A stretch of DNA of 20,586 bases, from the NCBI GenBank assembly GCA_030266525.1, contig JAJDIC010000034.1, positions 1 through 20,586 of the forward strand, in the 5' to 3' direction. A program made the position numbers and the translations under genes. Within the stretch, counting starts at the first letter, position 1. Each line of letters begins with the position of its first letter. The notes below the pieces were generated by a model that worked only from the letters and a program-made list of their open reading frames with translations, made no database searches and was not told the origin of the DNA. The DNA is from Desulfovibrio sp. OttesenSCG-928-G15 (GTDB taxonomy: Bacteria; Desulfobacterota; Desulfovibrionia; Desulfovibrionales; Desulfovibrionaceae). Shown piece after piece: positions 15,660-20,586 of this stretch.

Positions 15660-15675
15660 TGGCACACCAGTTGCT
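15660..15675 (+). promoter_or_regulatory. Sigma-54 promoter of the small secreted peptide gene
   Basis: TGGCAC-ACCAG-TTGCT is an exact match to the sigma-54 -24/-12 consensus. Transcription should begin near 15687, leaving a leader of about 88 bases before the ATG at 15775. With operators A and B upstream it forms a complete enhancer-dependent promoter. Confidence 0.88.
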
Positions 15676-15774
15676 TTTATATCAGCGAACGGACAAGAGC
15701 AGGATGGCCTGCTCCCTCAACCGAGCAATACGCTCAATAAGATATAAGAGCCTTCAAGGCCAAGGAGAATTACC

Positions 15775-15969
15775 ATGACACTCGCATCCCGCACCGCCAC
15801 TTTTGCCGCCGCCCTGGTTTTGGGCCTCGCCCTGACTTTCGGCATCGCATCCACTTCCCAGGCGCAGCCGCTTCCCCAGGACACCGTGACCAACGGCTAT
15901 TACGGCTGCTGCGGCGGGCATGGCCCGCATGGCGGACCTTACGGTCCTTACGGTGGCCCCCACAGGTAG
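15775..15969 (+). CDS. Small secreted Gly/His/Cys-rich peptide, likely ZraR target
   Basis: A 64-residue protein with a clear signal peptide (hydrophobic core FAAALVLGLALTFGIA, probable cleavage after SQA at about residue 30). The mature peptide of about 34 residues reads as Gly/Pro/His/Tyr repeats with a Cys pair (GYYGCCGGHG, then GPYGPYGGPHR). No known family is recognised. The Cys pair and spaced His suggest metal binding, and the GCC-G element also ends the ZraP tail. AAGGAG lies 8 bases before the ATG, and a terminator follows. The perfect sigma-54 promoter and paired ZraR-type operators mark it as a monocistronic member of the zra regulon. Its function is unknown. Confidence 0.8.
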   Translation: MTLASRTATFAAALVLGLALTFGIASTSQAQPLPQDTVTNGYYGCCGGHGPHGGPYGPYGGPHR

Positions 15970-16010
15970 GAGCGATTTCATAGAAATCAGCCCTGAAAAC
16001 CCTTCAATCT

Positions 16011-16045
16011 GGCCGGACCCTGACGATGGGTCCGGCCTTTGTTTT
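16011..16045 (+). terminator. Rho-independent terminator after the small peptide gene
   Basis: GGCCGGACCC (16011-16020) pairs perfectly with GGGTCCGGCC (16028-16037) around a 7-base loop, followed by TTTGTTTT. It is a strong intrinsic terminator that isolates the peptide gene from the kinase gene. Confidence 0.93.
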
Positions 16046-16093
16046 CGTTAGTAAAAAAAGTCGGCGAACTCCTGCGAGGGCATGTTGAGCCCA

Positions 16094-16121
16094 TTGCCAT
16101 GACATGCAGGTACAATATATA
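16094..16121 (+). promoter_or_regulatory. Possible sigma-70 promoter of the kinase-phosphatase operon
   Basis: TTGCCA (16094-16099), 16 bases, then TATATA (16116-16121) fits a -35/-10 pair in the gap between the terminator and the kinase start. No ZraR-type operator is visible here, so the kinase pair is probably not under ZraR control. Confidence 0.4.
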
Positions 16122-16157
16122 AAATTCAGCAACTAAAAAGTATACGGAGTTTTGCGT

Positions 16158-17891
16158 GTGGATGAAACAAACCCCCTAAGCCGGACTGCACACACCGGCA
16201 GCATATCAAAGTCCCTGCTTCCCCCTGGTCTGGTGCTCAATAATAAATGGGAAATACTCGGCCATATAGCTTCAGGTGGCAAGGGGGACATTTACCGCGC
16301 CCACCAGATTAGCCTGGAAAGGGTTGTCGCCCTCAAGGTCATTTCACCTGACTTCGTGGACTCTTTCAAAGACAATCCGGAAGAGCTTGAGTCGGAAAAA
16401 GAACGGTTTCGACGCGAAGTGCGGATCATGGCCGGAATCCGCCATCCCAATGTATTGCAGGTTTTTGATTACGACGTCACGCAAGTAGGTGGCTCGGCCA
16501 TTGAATATCTGGTCATGGAATACATACCCGGTTCGACCCTGCGCGACACAATGCCGCGACAGGGCTTCGGAGCCGATTTGACCGGAGCTGCCACCTGGCT
16601 CAAGGATTACTTTCTCCCGGTGCTGGACGGCGTGGCTGCCATCCACGACGCCAGAATCATCCACAGAGACATAAAACCGGAAAACATACTGCTCGACGGA
16701 GCCGTATCCAAAATAGCCGACTTCGGGCTTGCCAGGGTATTGCAGCAGCCGGGCCTGACTCATACCTTTCACGTTCTCGGCACGATATTTTACATGCCCA
16801 AGGAGCAATTTGAAGACGGCGCGGCGGTTGACGCCAGAGCCGATATCTACGCCTTGGGCAAAGTTCTTTATGAGGCCATGACAGGGAAAATTACCAACGC
16901 CAGCCGGGTGGTTTTCAAAGAGGTCGGCCTGCCGCAGGAACTCGTGGCTTCTGCCGGTGATTTTTTTTGCAGGTTGGATACGATCATTCGCGAGGCCACG
17001 CGGGAGGAGCCGGATGGCAGAACCGTTTCGGCGGCGCTCATGATTGAAGACTTGCGTGCCGTTATTGCTCCACATACCACGGTTGATACATCGCAACCCC
17101 CGGCACGCGAGCGGAAGCTGCGGTGGCTGTCGATTGCCGTGATTGTCCTGTTGCTTGCCTTGATAGCGTTCGCTGCATACCACTTCCGTGAGGAAGCGCA
17201 GATGCGCCAGGAAATGAGTGGACGGGAGACTCGCGAAACTTTGCCATCCGCCGGGTCGTCACTTGCGGAACAATCCGGTCAAAACCTCAGTGCCGAAGAC
17301 GGCGCAACTTTACGGCTGATGCCGGGCGGCAAGAAAAAATGGCTTCCCGAACATGGCGGTACAGAGGAAACCACTCTTGTAGAGCCTTTTTACGCAGAAG
17401 AAAATCTGGTGAACAACCAGCGTTTCGTCACATTTCTCAACGCTATACGAGAGAAGGTGACAGTCAGGGACAGCACTGTAATTCTCCAGGGAACGGTCAT
17501 CTTCATGCTTGGAGAAATCCGGGAAGGCTACGAACCCATCAAGTTCCGGGAAGGAAAATTTATCCTGCAAGAACAGAGTACTGCCAACGAGCCGGTTGTG
17601 CGGGTTTCCGCCGATGGTGCCTTGGCCTACGCCCGCCATTATGGCAGGGAGCTGCCCAACACGGCCCAATGGCTGACGGCCAGGGAGCAGGGCTTGGTCG
17701 CATCCTTGCCTCTCCCCGAAATAAAGGAATGGGGCATGGATCGATTGGGAGCCAGGGAACAGTTTTATGTCTTCGAGAACTTCACGGATGAATCGGTCCT
17801 GTTCTGCCCATTGGCGCGGCAAAAGTGGGAAGCCTTTGCCGATGTCAGCTTCCGTACCGTGCTGCCCGCGAATAAAGGGGCTGAACAATGA
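16158..17891 (+). CDS. Membrane Hanks-type Ser/Thr kinase with FGE-sulfatase-like C-terminal domain
   Basis: A transmembrane protein Ser/Thr kinase of 577 residues. The GTG at 16158 has GGAG 8 bases upstream; the TTG at 16152 is too close to it. The kinase domain spans about 28-300: Gly-rich loop GHIASGGKGDIY, K60 (VALKV), E87, catalytic loop HRDIKPEN (D171, K173, N176), DFG (D188) and activation-segment end GTIFYMPKEQF. All key residues are present. A TM helix follows (about 322-342), then a C-terminal region outside the cytoplasm whose motifs resemble formylglycine-generating-enzyme folds: VEPFYAEENLVNNQRFVTFL, PVVRVSADGALAYARHYGRE, LPNTAQW and DVSFRTVLP. Only one late Cys is seen, so enzymatic FGE activity is unlikely and a sensing role more probable. 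It overlaps the PP2C gene. Confidence 0.88.
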   Translation: MDETNPLSRTAHTGSISKSLLPPGLVLNNKWEILGHIASGGKGDIYRAHQISLERVVALKVISPDFVDSFKDNPEELESEKERFRREVRIMAGIRHPNVLQVFDYDVTQVGGSAIEYLVMEYIPGSTLRDTMPRQGFGADLTGAATWLKDYFLPVLDGVAAIHDARIIHRDIKPENILLDGAVSKIADFGLARVLQQPGLTHTFHVLGTIFYMPKEQFEDGAAVDARADIYALGKVLYEAMTGKITNASRVVFKEVGLPQELVASAGDFFCRLDTIIREATREEPDGRTVSAALMIEDLRAVIAPHTTVDTSQPPARERKLRWLSIAVIVLLLALIAFAAYHFREEAQMRQEMSGRETRETLPSAGSSLAEQSGQNLSAEDGATLRLMPGGKKKWLPEHGGTEETTLVEPFYAEENLVNNQRFVTFLNAIREKVTVRDSTVILQGTVIFMLGEIREGYEPIKFREGKFILQEQSTANEPVVRVSADGALAYARHYGRELPNTAQWLTAREQGLVASLPLPEIKEWGMDRLGAREQFYVFENFTDESVLFCPLARQKWEAFADVSFRTVLPANKGAEQ

Positions 17892-18616
17892 GTCTGCAGT
17901 TTAAAGCCCAGACGCACACTGGCAATAAAAGGCAAAGTAATGAGGACCGGTATTTCGTCCGCGAACAGGCTGACGGTTCTCTTCTGATGGCGGTAGCTGA
18001 CGGCGTCGGCGGCATGCCCGGAGGCGAAAAAGCCGCCGAACTGGCTATGGAGGCAATCGCCGCAGCCGGATTAGAGGAACGCCTCAGCCCGGAGAGATTG
18101 TACCAACTGGCGACGAGCGCTCATGATTCGATAGTGCGTTACGCAGCCGCGCATCCCCGGTTGGAGGGAATGGGAACAACCCTGACGGCGGCTGTTGTGC
18201 GTGAAAACGCAGTTTTTTGGGTGCATGTGGGAGACAGCCGACTGTACATCCAACACTCCGCAACACTGCGGCAGCTCACCACAGATCACCGTTTCCTGTC
18301 CAGCATGATTGAAGACGGCGACATCACGGCGGAAGAAGCCCTGAACCACCCCTTGCGGAATATGCTGGATCAGTGCCTTGGATGCCCATCTATTGAGCCG
18401 GAACAGGGCAACGTCGTTCTGGAACCAGGAGACAGGCTTCTTTTATGCACTGACGGGCTGTATGGGGAAGTGCCGCATGAACGTGTGAAAAACATTCTGT
18501 TGGCTGACATGACGGCCAAACAGAAAGCGACGCAACTTCTTGAGGCGTCCTTGAATGCAGGTGGAAAAGACAATATTACGCTAGTTGTTGTAGACTCTCC
18601 TGCGCATAATCCCTGA
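17888..18616 (+). CDS. PP2C-family Ser/Thr protein phosphatase
   Basis: A soluble 242-residue PPM/PP2C phosphatase that probably reverses phosphorylation by the upstream kinase. Metal-coordinating motifs are in order: GNKRQSNEDRY (D20), MAVADGVGGMPGGEKAA, GMGTTLTAAVV, HVGDSRLYI, LLLCTDGLYGEV and GGKDNITLVVV. All the aspartates expected for the two-metal centre are present. The length is typical of the bacterial Stp/PrpC type. Its ATG overlaps the kinase stop (ATGA), so the two are translated together. The pair forms a self-contained signalling cassette. Substrates are not evident in the window. Confidence 0.93.
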   Translation: MSLQFKAQTHTGNKRQSNEDRYFVREQADGSLLMAVADGVGGMPGGEKAAELAMEAIAAAGLEERLSPERLYQLATSAHDSIVRYAAAHPRLEGMGTTLTAAVVRENAVFWVHVGDSRLYIQHSATLRQLTTDHRFLSSMIEDGDITAEEALNHPLRNMLDQCLGCPSIEPEQGNVVLEPGDRLLLCTDGLYGEVPHERVKNILLADMTAKQKATQLLEASLNAGGKDNITLVVVDSPAHNP

Positions 18617-18631
18617 ACAACGCTTTCGCAA

Positions 18632-18672
18632 AAGCTGTCACACTCCTGGGGCCAAAACAGCTTCCTCTTTGA
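18632..18672 (+). terminator. Weak candidate terminator after the phosphatase gene
   Basis: AAGCTGT (18632-18638) pairs with ACAGCTT (18657-18663) around an 18-base loop, followed by CCTCTTTG. The loop is long and the T tract poor, so this is only a candidate. Confidence 0.25.
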
Positions 18673-18780
18673 CTGGAAAAGACCTGTGCGCCATGTTCTC
18701 ATGGCAGGACACGCACCCCTTGGCTTCTATCTTTGCTTTCTTCTTGGAGCGTTTGCTTTTGACGCTGATAAAACGGTTCG
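18638..18780 (-). pseudogene. C-terminal remnant of an NrfH-like multihaem cytochrome
   Basis: Read on the minus strand, the end of a reading frame gives KAKIEAKGCVSCHENMAHRS, then FPVKEEA, and stops at 18638. It contains one CXXCH haem-binding motif. From memory, the last haem segment of Desulfovibrio NrfH reads EAKKYCTDCHRNVQHM and then PISTREVA, which is closely similar. NrfH is the membrane quinol-oxidising subunit of nitrite reductase. The signal anchor and the first three haem motifs are absent. The open frame continues upstream to 18856 only through a long hairpin with unrelated sequence. This looks like a gene fragment left by a past rearrangement; a short expressed protein is unlikely. 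Confidence 0.5.
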
Positions 18781-18789
18781 GTTTTTCCT

Positions 18790-18820
18790 GAGCCTGGTGG
18801 CCGTTCAGGCCACCAGGCTC
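18790..18820. repeat. Perfect 13-bp inverted repeat (hairpin)
   Basis: GAGCCTGGTGGCC (18790-18802) is exactly complementary to GGCCACCAGGCTC (18808-18820) with a 5-base loop. It is GC-rich and very stable. No T tract follows on either strand, so it is not a standard intrinsic terminator. It sits between the phosphatase gene and the convergent transfer-like operon, at the edge of the cytochrome remnant. Confidence 0.75.
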
Positions 18821-18882
18821 ATTAAGACTCACATACAATGAGGTGACAAGGACCATCTGTAGAGATAAAAAGGCTGCATAAT

Positions 18883-19494
18883 TTAAAAAAATATTAGGCT
18901 AAGAGTCCAGCCACCAAGCAATATACAACTCAATGACAAGAATAATAATCTTCGCCATTTGGTATTGCTCTCAGCAAAACTTTTTGCCGCCAAAACGCAA
19001 TAAAAGATTCCGAAGCCGAAACACAATACGCTAATCAAAATGCCGACCGGCATTCTCAGGATCAGGGCCGGGGGGTGTGTCTCTCCGGAGCCGATACAAT
19101 ATCCGGCCCATAACAACATGCTTCCGTAAATCAAAACCAAAATGAGCGCGAGTGCTCCCCACATCAGCCAGGAATGAACTTGAATTTTCAGGGATAATCT
19201 TTTCGCCTGTTCCACCACACTTTCCGCAAGACGGCTTTGCGCCAAAGACACTTCTTTTTCCGCAGCCTGGGAAAGGCCATTGAATATTTCCGTAGCCGCT
19301 GAAGAGATTTTTTCCGGCAATTCCGTATAATAGGTACGCTGGTATTCCATTGCAACAATAACGTCCCACAGGGCGTCATTGTCGGCTATTTGCAGGGTGT
19401 CTTTTATCCGGCGCAGCCGGTCCTTTTCTTCGGCGGTAAGCTCCCGCCCCAGGAGAGTTTCAAAATGCGCAATTTTCTGCGTGTCCATACTCAT
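18883..19494 (-). CDS. Membrane protein, possible TraM-like transfer protein
   Basis: A 203-residue protein from the ATG at 19494, which overlaps the stop of the upstream ATPase gene (ATGA) and has AAGGA just before it. The first half is soluble and helical (FETLLGRELTAEEKDRLRRI, then NDALWDVIVAMEYQ). The second half has about three hydrophobic segments: WLMWGALALILVLIYGSMLL, MPVGILISVLCFGFGIFYCV and LLFLSLSCILLGGWTLSLIF. I do not recognise a firmly named family. The arrangement behind a small DNA-binding-type gene and a ParA/TraL-type ATPase matches the IncP traK-traL-traM order, so a role as membrane component of conjugal DNA processing is inferred. It is the last gene of this leftward operon. 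Confidence 0.55.
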   Translation of the reverse strand: MSMDTQKIAHFETLLGRELTAEEKDRLRRIKDTLQIADNDALWDVIVAMEYQRTYYTELPEKISSAATEIFNGLSQAAEKEVSLAQSRLAESVVEQAKRLSLKIQVHSWLMWGALALILVLIYGSMLLWAGYCIGSGETHPPALILRMPVGILISVLCFGFGIFYCVLAAKSFAESNTKWRRLLFLSLSCILLGGWTLSLIFF

Positions 19495-20186
19495 TTTTCC
19501 TTGAGTACGGACTGAAACATTTCCGCGCACTTCTGTCGCCATCTACGCAATTCCGCACGGTCGCCCAAGGGCAAGTCAGCCAGCGCGTTTTTAATCGGCG
19601 TCCTGCCGGAATATAGCTTATCCGCAACGCGGTCGGCCACGTCGGGAAAGTCCAGGGTCTTTCCCTTTTTCTCGATTATGCTTCGCGCTTTTGATTCGTT
19701 ATACAGCTCAAATTTTTCTGGCGCTCCGAAATATATATTTCGGCAACCATGAACTAGCGCATCGGGAAAGGAGTTCAAAAAACCGCGTAGGAGTTCCACG
19801 GAATCCCGCTGACGGTTGGCTACCCAAAAAGTGACCAGTTCCCGGTTCAATTCGGCCAGAGTTTCGCGGAGCATTGCCCCGTATTTTTCTATGCCGGTGT
19901 TGCTCCGCGCCGCTGAGTTTATGACCAGAATATGCTCCGGAAATTCATCGGCTACGTTCACCAACTCTATCCAGCCGTCCGAAACGTCCAGGTCAGCTAT
20001 CTTGCAGGATAGGTTTTCATTTTCATACGGGTGGTGGGCTTTGTAGACATCAGGGTTGGACGTGTCCGTGTCCAGCAGCAGAACTTTCTTTTCTTGCTCG
20101 GTCAGGTAATCAATCAACGCGAAAGAGAGCTTGCTTTTACCCACTCCTCCCTTGCTGCCTCCCACATAATAAATCGGTGCGTTCAT
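19491..20186 (-). CDS. ParA/TraL-like P-loop ATPase
   Basis: A 231-residue ParA/MinD-superfamily ATPase with a deviant Walker A (GGSKGGVGKSKLSFALIDYL, residues 9-28) and a Walker A' aspartate in VLLLDTDTSNPD. The rest is unlike chromosomal ParA (no typical ParB-interacting or DNA-binding end) and more like TraL of IncP-type transfer regions and MobD-like proteins: same length class, same KGGVGKS N-terminus, DTDxxNPD. GGAGG lies 9 bases before the ATG at 20186. It follows the small TraK-like gene by one base and overlaps the membrane-protein gene, so the three form one operon. A plain plasmid or element partition ATPase is the alternative. Confidence 0.75.
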   Translation of the reverse strand: MNAPIYYVGGSKGGVGKSKLSFALIDYLTEQEKKVLLLDTDTSNPDVYKAHHPYENENLSCKIADLDVSDGWIELVNVADEFPEHILVINSAARSNTGIEKYGAMLRETLAELNRELVTFWVANRQRDSVELLRGFLNSFPDALVHGCRNIYFGAPEKFELYNESKARSIIEKKGKTLDFPDVADRVADKLYSGRTPIKNALADLPLGDRAELRRWRQKCAEMFQSVLKEK

Positions 20187-20187
20187 G

Positions 20188-20550
20188 CTACAAATCCTCC
20201 AATGGTGTGTCAGGGGTTATGCCAAATTGCCCGCTGGCGGGCCGGGGTGCCGCTTTTTTTTCCGGAGCGGATTTGGGAGCTTGCTTCGGCACTGGCTTAG
20301 GGGTGTAGTTGTCAATTCCCGGCTTCAAAAACTTCTCCACCAGGTAGGCGGGAATGATAATGCCCGCATTTTTAAGAATCGCGGTGAGTTCTTTCGGCGT
20401 GTAACCTTTCCCAAGAGCCTTGCGAAAATCTTTCTCCAGCAGACCCGCCGCTTCCTCTCGCGTTTTTCTGTCGTCCTTTTCCGGCAAGCCCTGGAGCAGC
20501 TTCTGCGCTCTTTCAATTTGCTCCGGGCGAATTTTCGCGTTTTTCGCCAT
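20188..20550 (-). CDS. Small TraK-like relaxosome-type protein
   Basis: A 120-residue basic protein. The central part has the pattern EKDFRKALGKGYTPKELTAI, then LKNAGIIIPAYLVEKFL, a predicted helix-turn-helix-like segment resembling the 'G-Y-x-x-K-x-I-x-x-x-L-x-x-x-G' stretch of TraK and related oriT-binding proteins. The C-terminal third is a low-complexity Pro/Lys/Ala tail (PKPVPKQAPKSAPEKKAAPR), probably disordered. GGAGG lies 7 bases before the ATG at 20550. It is first in an operon with the TraL-like ATPase and the membrane protein. In IncP systems traK lies directly beside oriT, so the transfer origin is expected just right of 20550. Identification is by pattern and context only. Confidence 0.55.
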   Translation of the reverse strand: MAKNAKIRPEQIERAQKLLQGLPEKDDRKTREEAAGLLEKDFRKALGKGYTPKELTAILKNAGIIIPAYLVEKFLKPGIDNYTPKPVPKQAPKSAPEKKAAPRPASGQFGITPDTPLEDL

Positions 20551-20586
20551 GCGTCATCCTCCGCATACAGAGATTTTGCGCCCACC

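Larger units (their letters stand above)
8731..20586. mobile_element. Integrative element (ICE/IME-like), left end and interior, right end not in window
   Basis: The left boundary is the tRNA-Gly 3' fragment. Inside come a tyrosine recombinase, an excisionase-like HTH gene, a regulator, a cargo of ZraSR envelope-stress and Ser/Thr kinase/phosphatase genes, and, at the window edge, three genes resembling the IncP traK-traL-traM set. Geometry predicts that the element extends to the right and that an intact minus-strand tRNA-Gly(CCC) lies at its far end. That the zra and kinase blocks belong to the element is inferred from their position between the integrase and the transfer-like genes. A smaller element with an independent mobilisation remnant is possible. 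Confidence 0.65.

Noticed and set aside
18638..18856. Complete 72-residue single-haem cytochrome
   Set aside because: The upstream part is encoded by a perfect hairpin and has no signal sequence for haem attachment; only the end resembles a cytochrome, so a remnant is more likely.
1..20586. CRISPR array or insertion sequence
   Set aside because: No regularly spaced repeats, transposase genes or flanking terminal inverted repeats were seen in the window.

Overview
The window looks like a deltaproteobacterial chromosome, most likely a Desulfovibrionaceae member. This is an inference from protein style: ZraP/ZraSR genes with sigma-54 control, an NrfH-like tail, and PhoBR/Pst sequences. No 16S or other phylogenetic marker is present.

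Region 1 (1-8458) is ordinary core genome. It starts with the 3' part of recQ, cut by the window edge and carrying an apparent +1 frameshift at an A8 run. A complete phosphate regulon follows, split into two divergent operons: pstS-pstC-pstA leftward (4214 to 1612) and phoB-phoR-pstB-phoU rightward (4506 to 8458). The 291-base gap between them holds two 11-bp-periodic Pho-box-like arrays.

Region 2 (8459-8952) is a junction. It contains the 3' half of a minus-strand tRNA-Gly(CCC) gene and that gene's old terminator, and a tyrosine recombinase gene follows. This is the signature of the left end of an integrative element inserted in the 3' end of the tRNA gene. The intact tRNA should lie beyond the right edge of the window.

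Region 3 (about 8776 to the window end) is interpreted as the interior of that element. Its left part holds the integrase, an excisionase-like HTH protein, a frameshifted regulator with two tandem LuxR-type HTH domains, and a dyad-rich non-coding stretch. The middle is an envelope/metal-stress module. Leftward it has genes for a lipoprotein, a SHOCT membrane protein and ZraP. Rightward it has zraS-zraR and a small secreted Gly/His/Cys peptide gene. Two pairs of CGAGTA-N5-TACTCG-type operators with identical 33-bp spacing, plus two sigma-54 promoters, tie these genes into one ZraR regulon. Next come a Hanks-type Ser/Thr kinase with a membrane anchor and an extracytoplasmic FGE-sulfatase-like domain, overlapped by a PP2C phosphatase gene. 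After an nrfH-like remnant, the window ends in a leftward three-gene set resembling IncP traK-traL-traM (small DNA-binding-type protein, ParA/TraL-type ATPase, membrane protein). This suggests a transfer origin and relaxase just outside the right edge.

Taken together, the right two-thirds reads as a mobilisable or conjugative integrative element carrying a self-contained envelope-stress sensing and phospho-signalling cargo.
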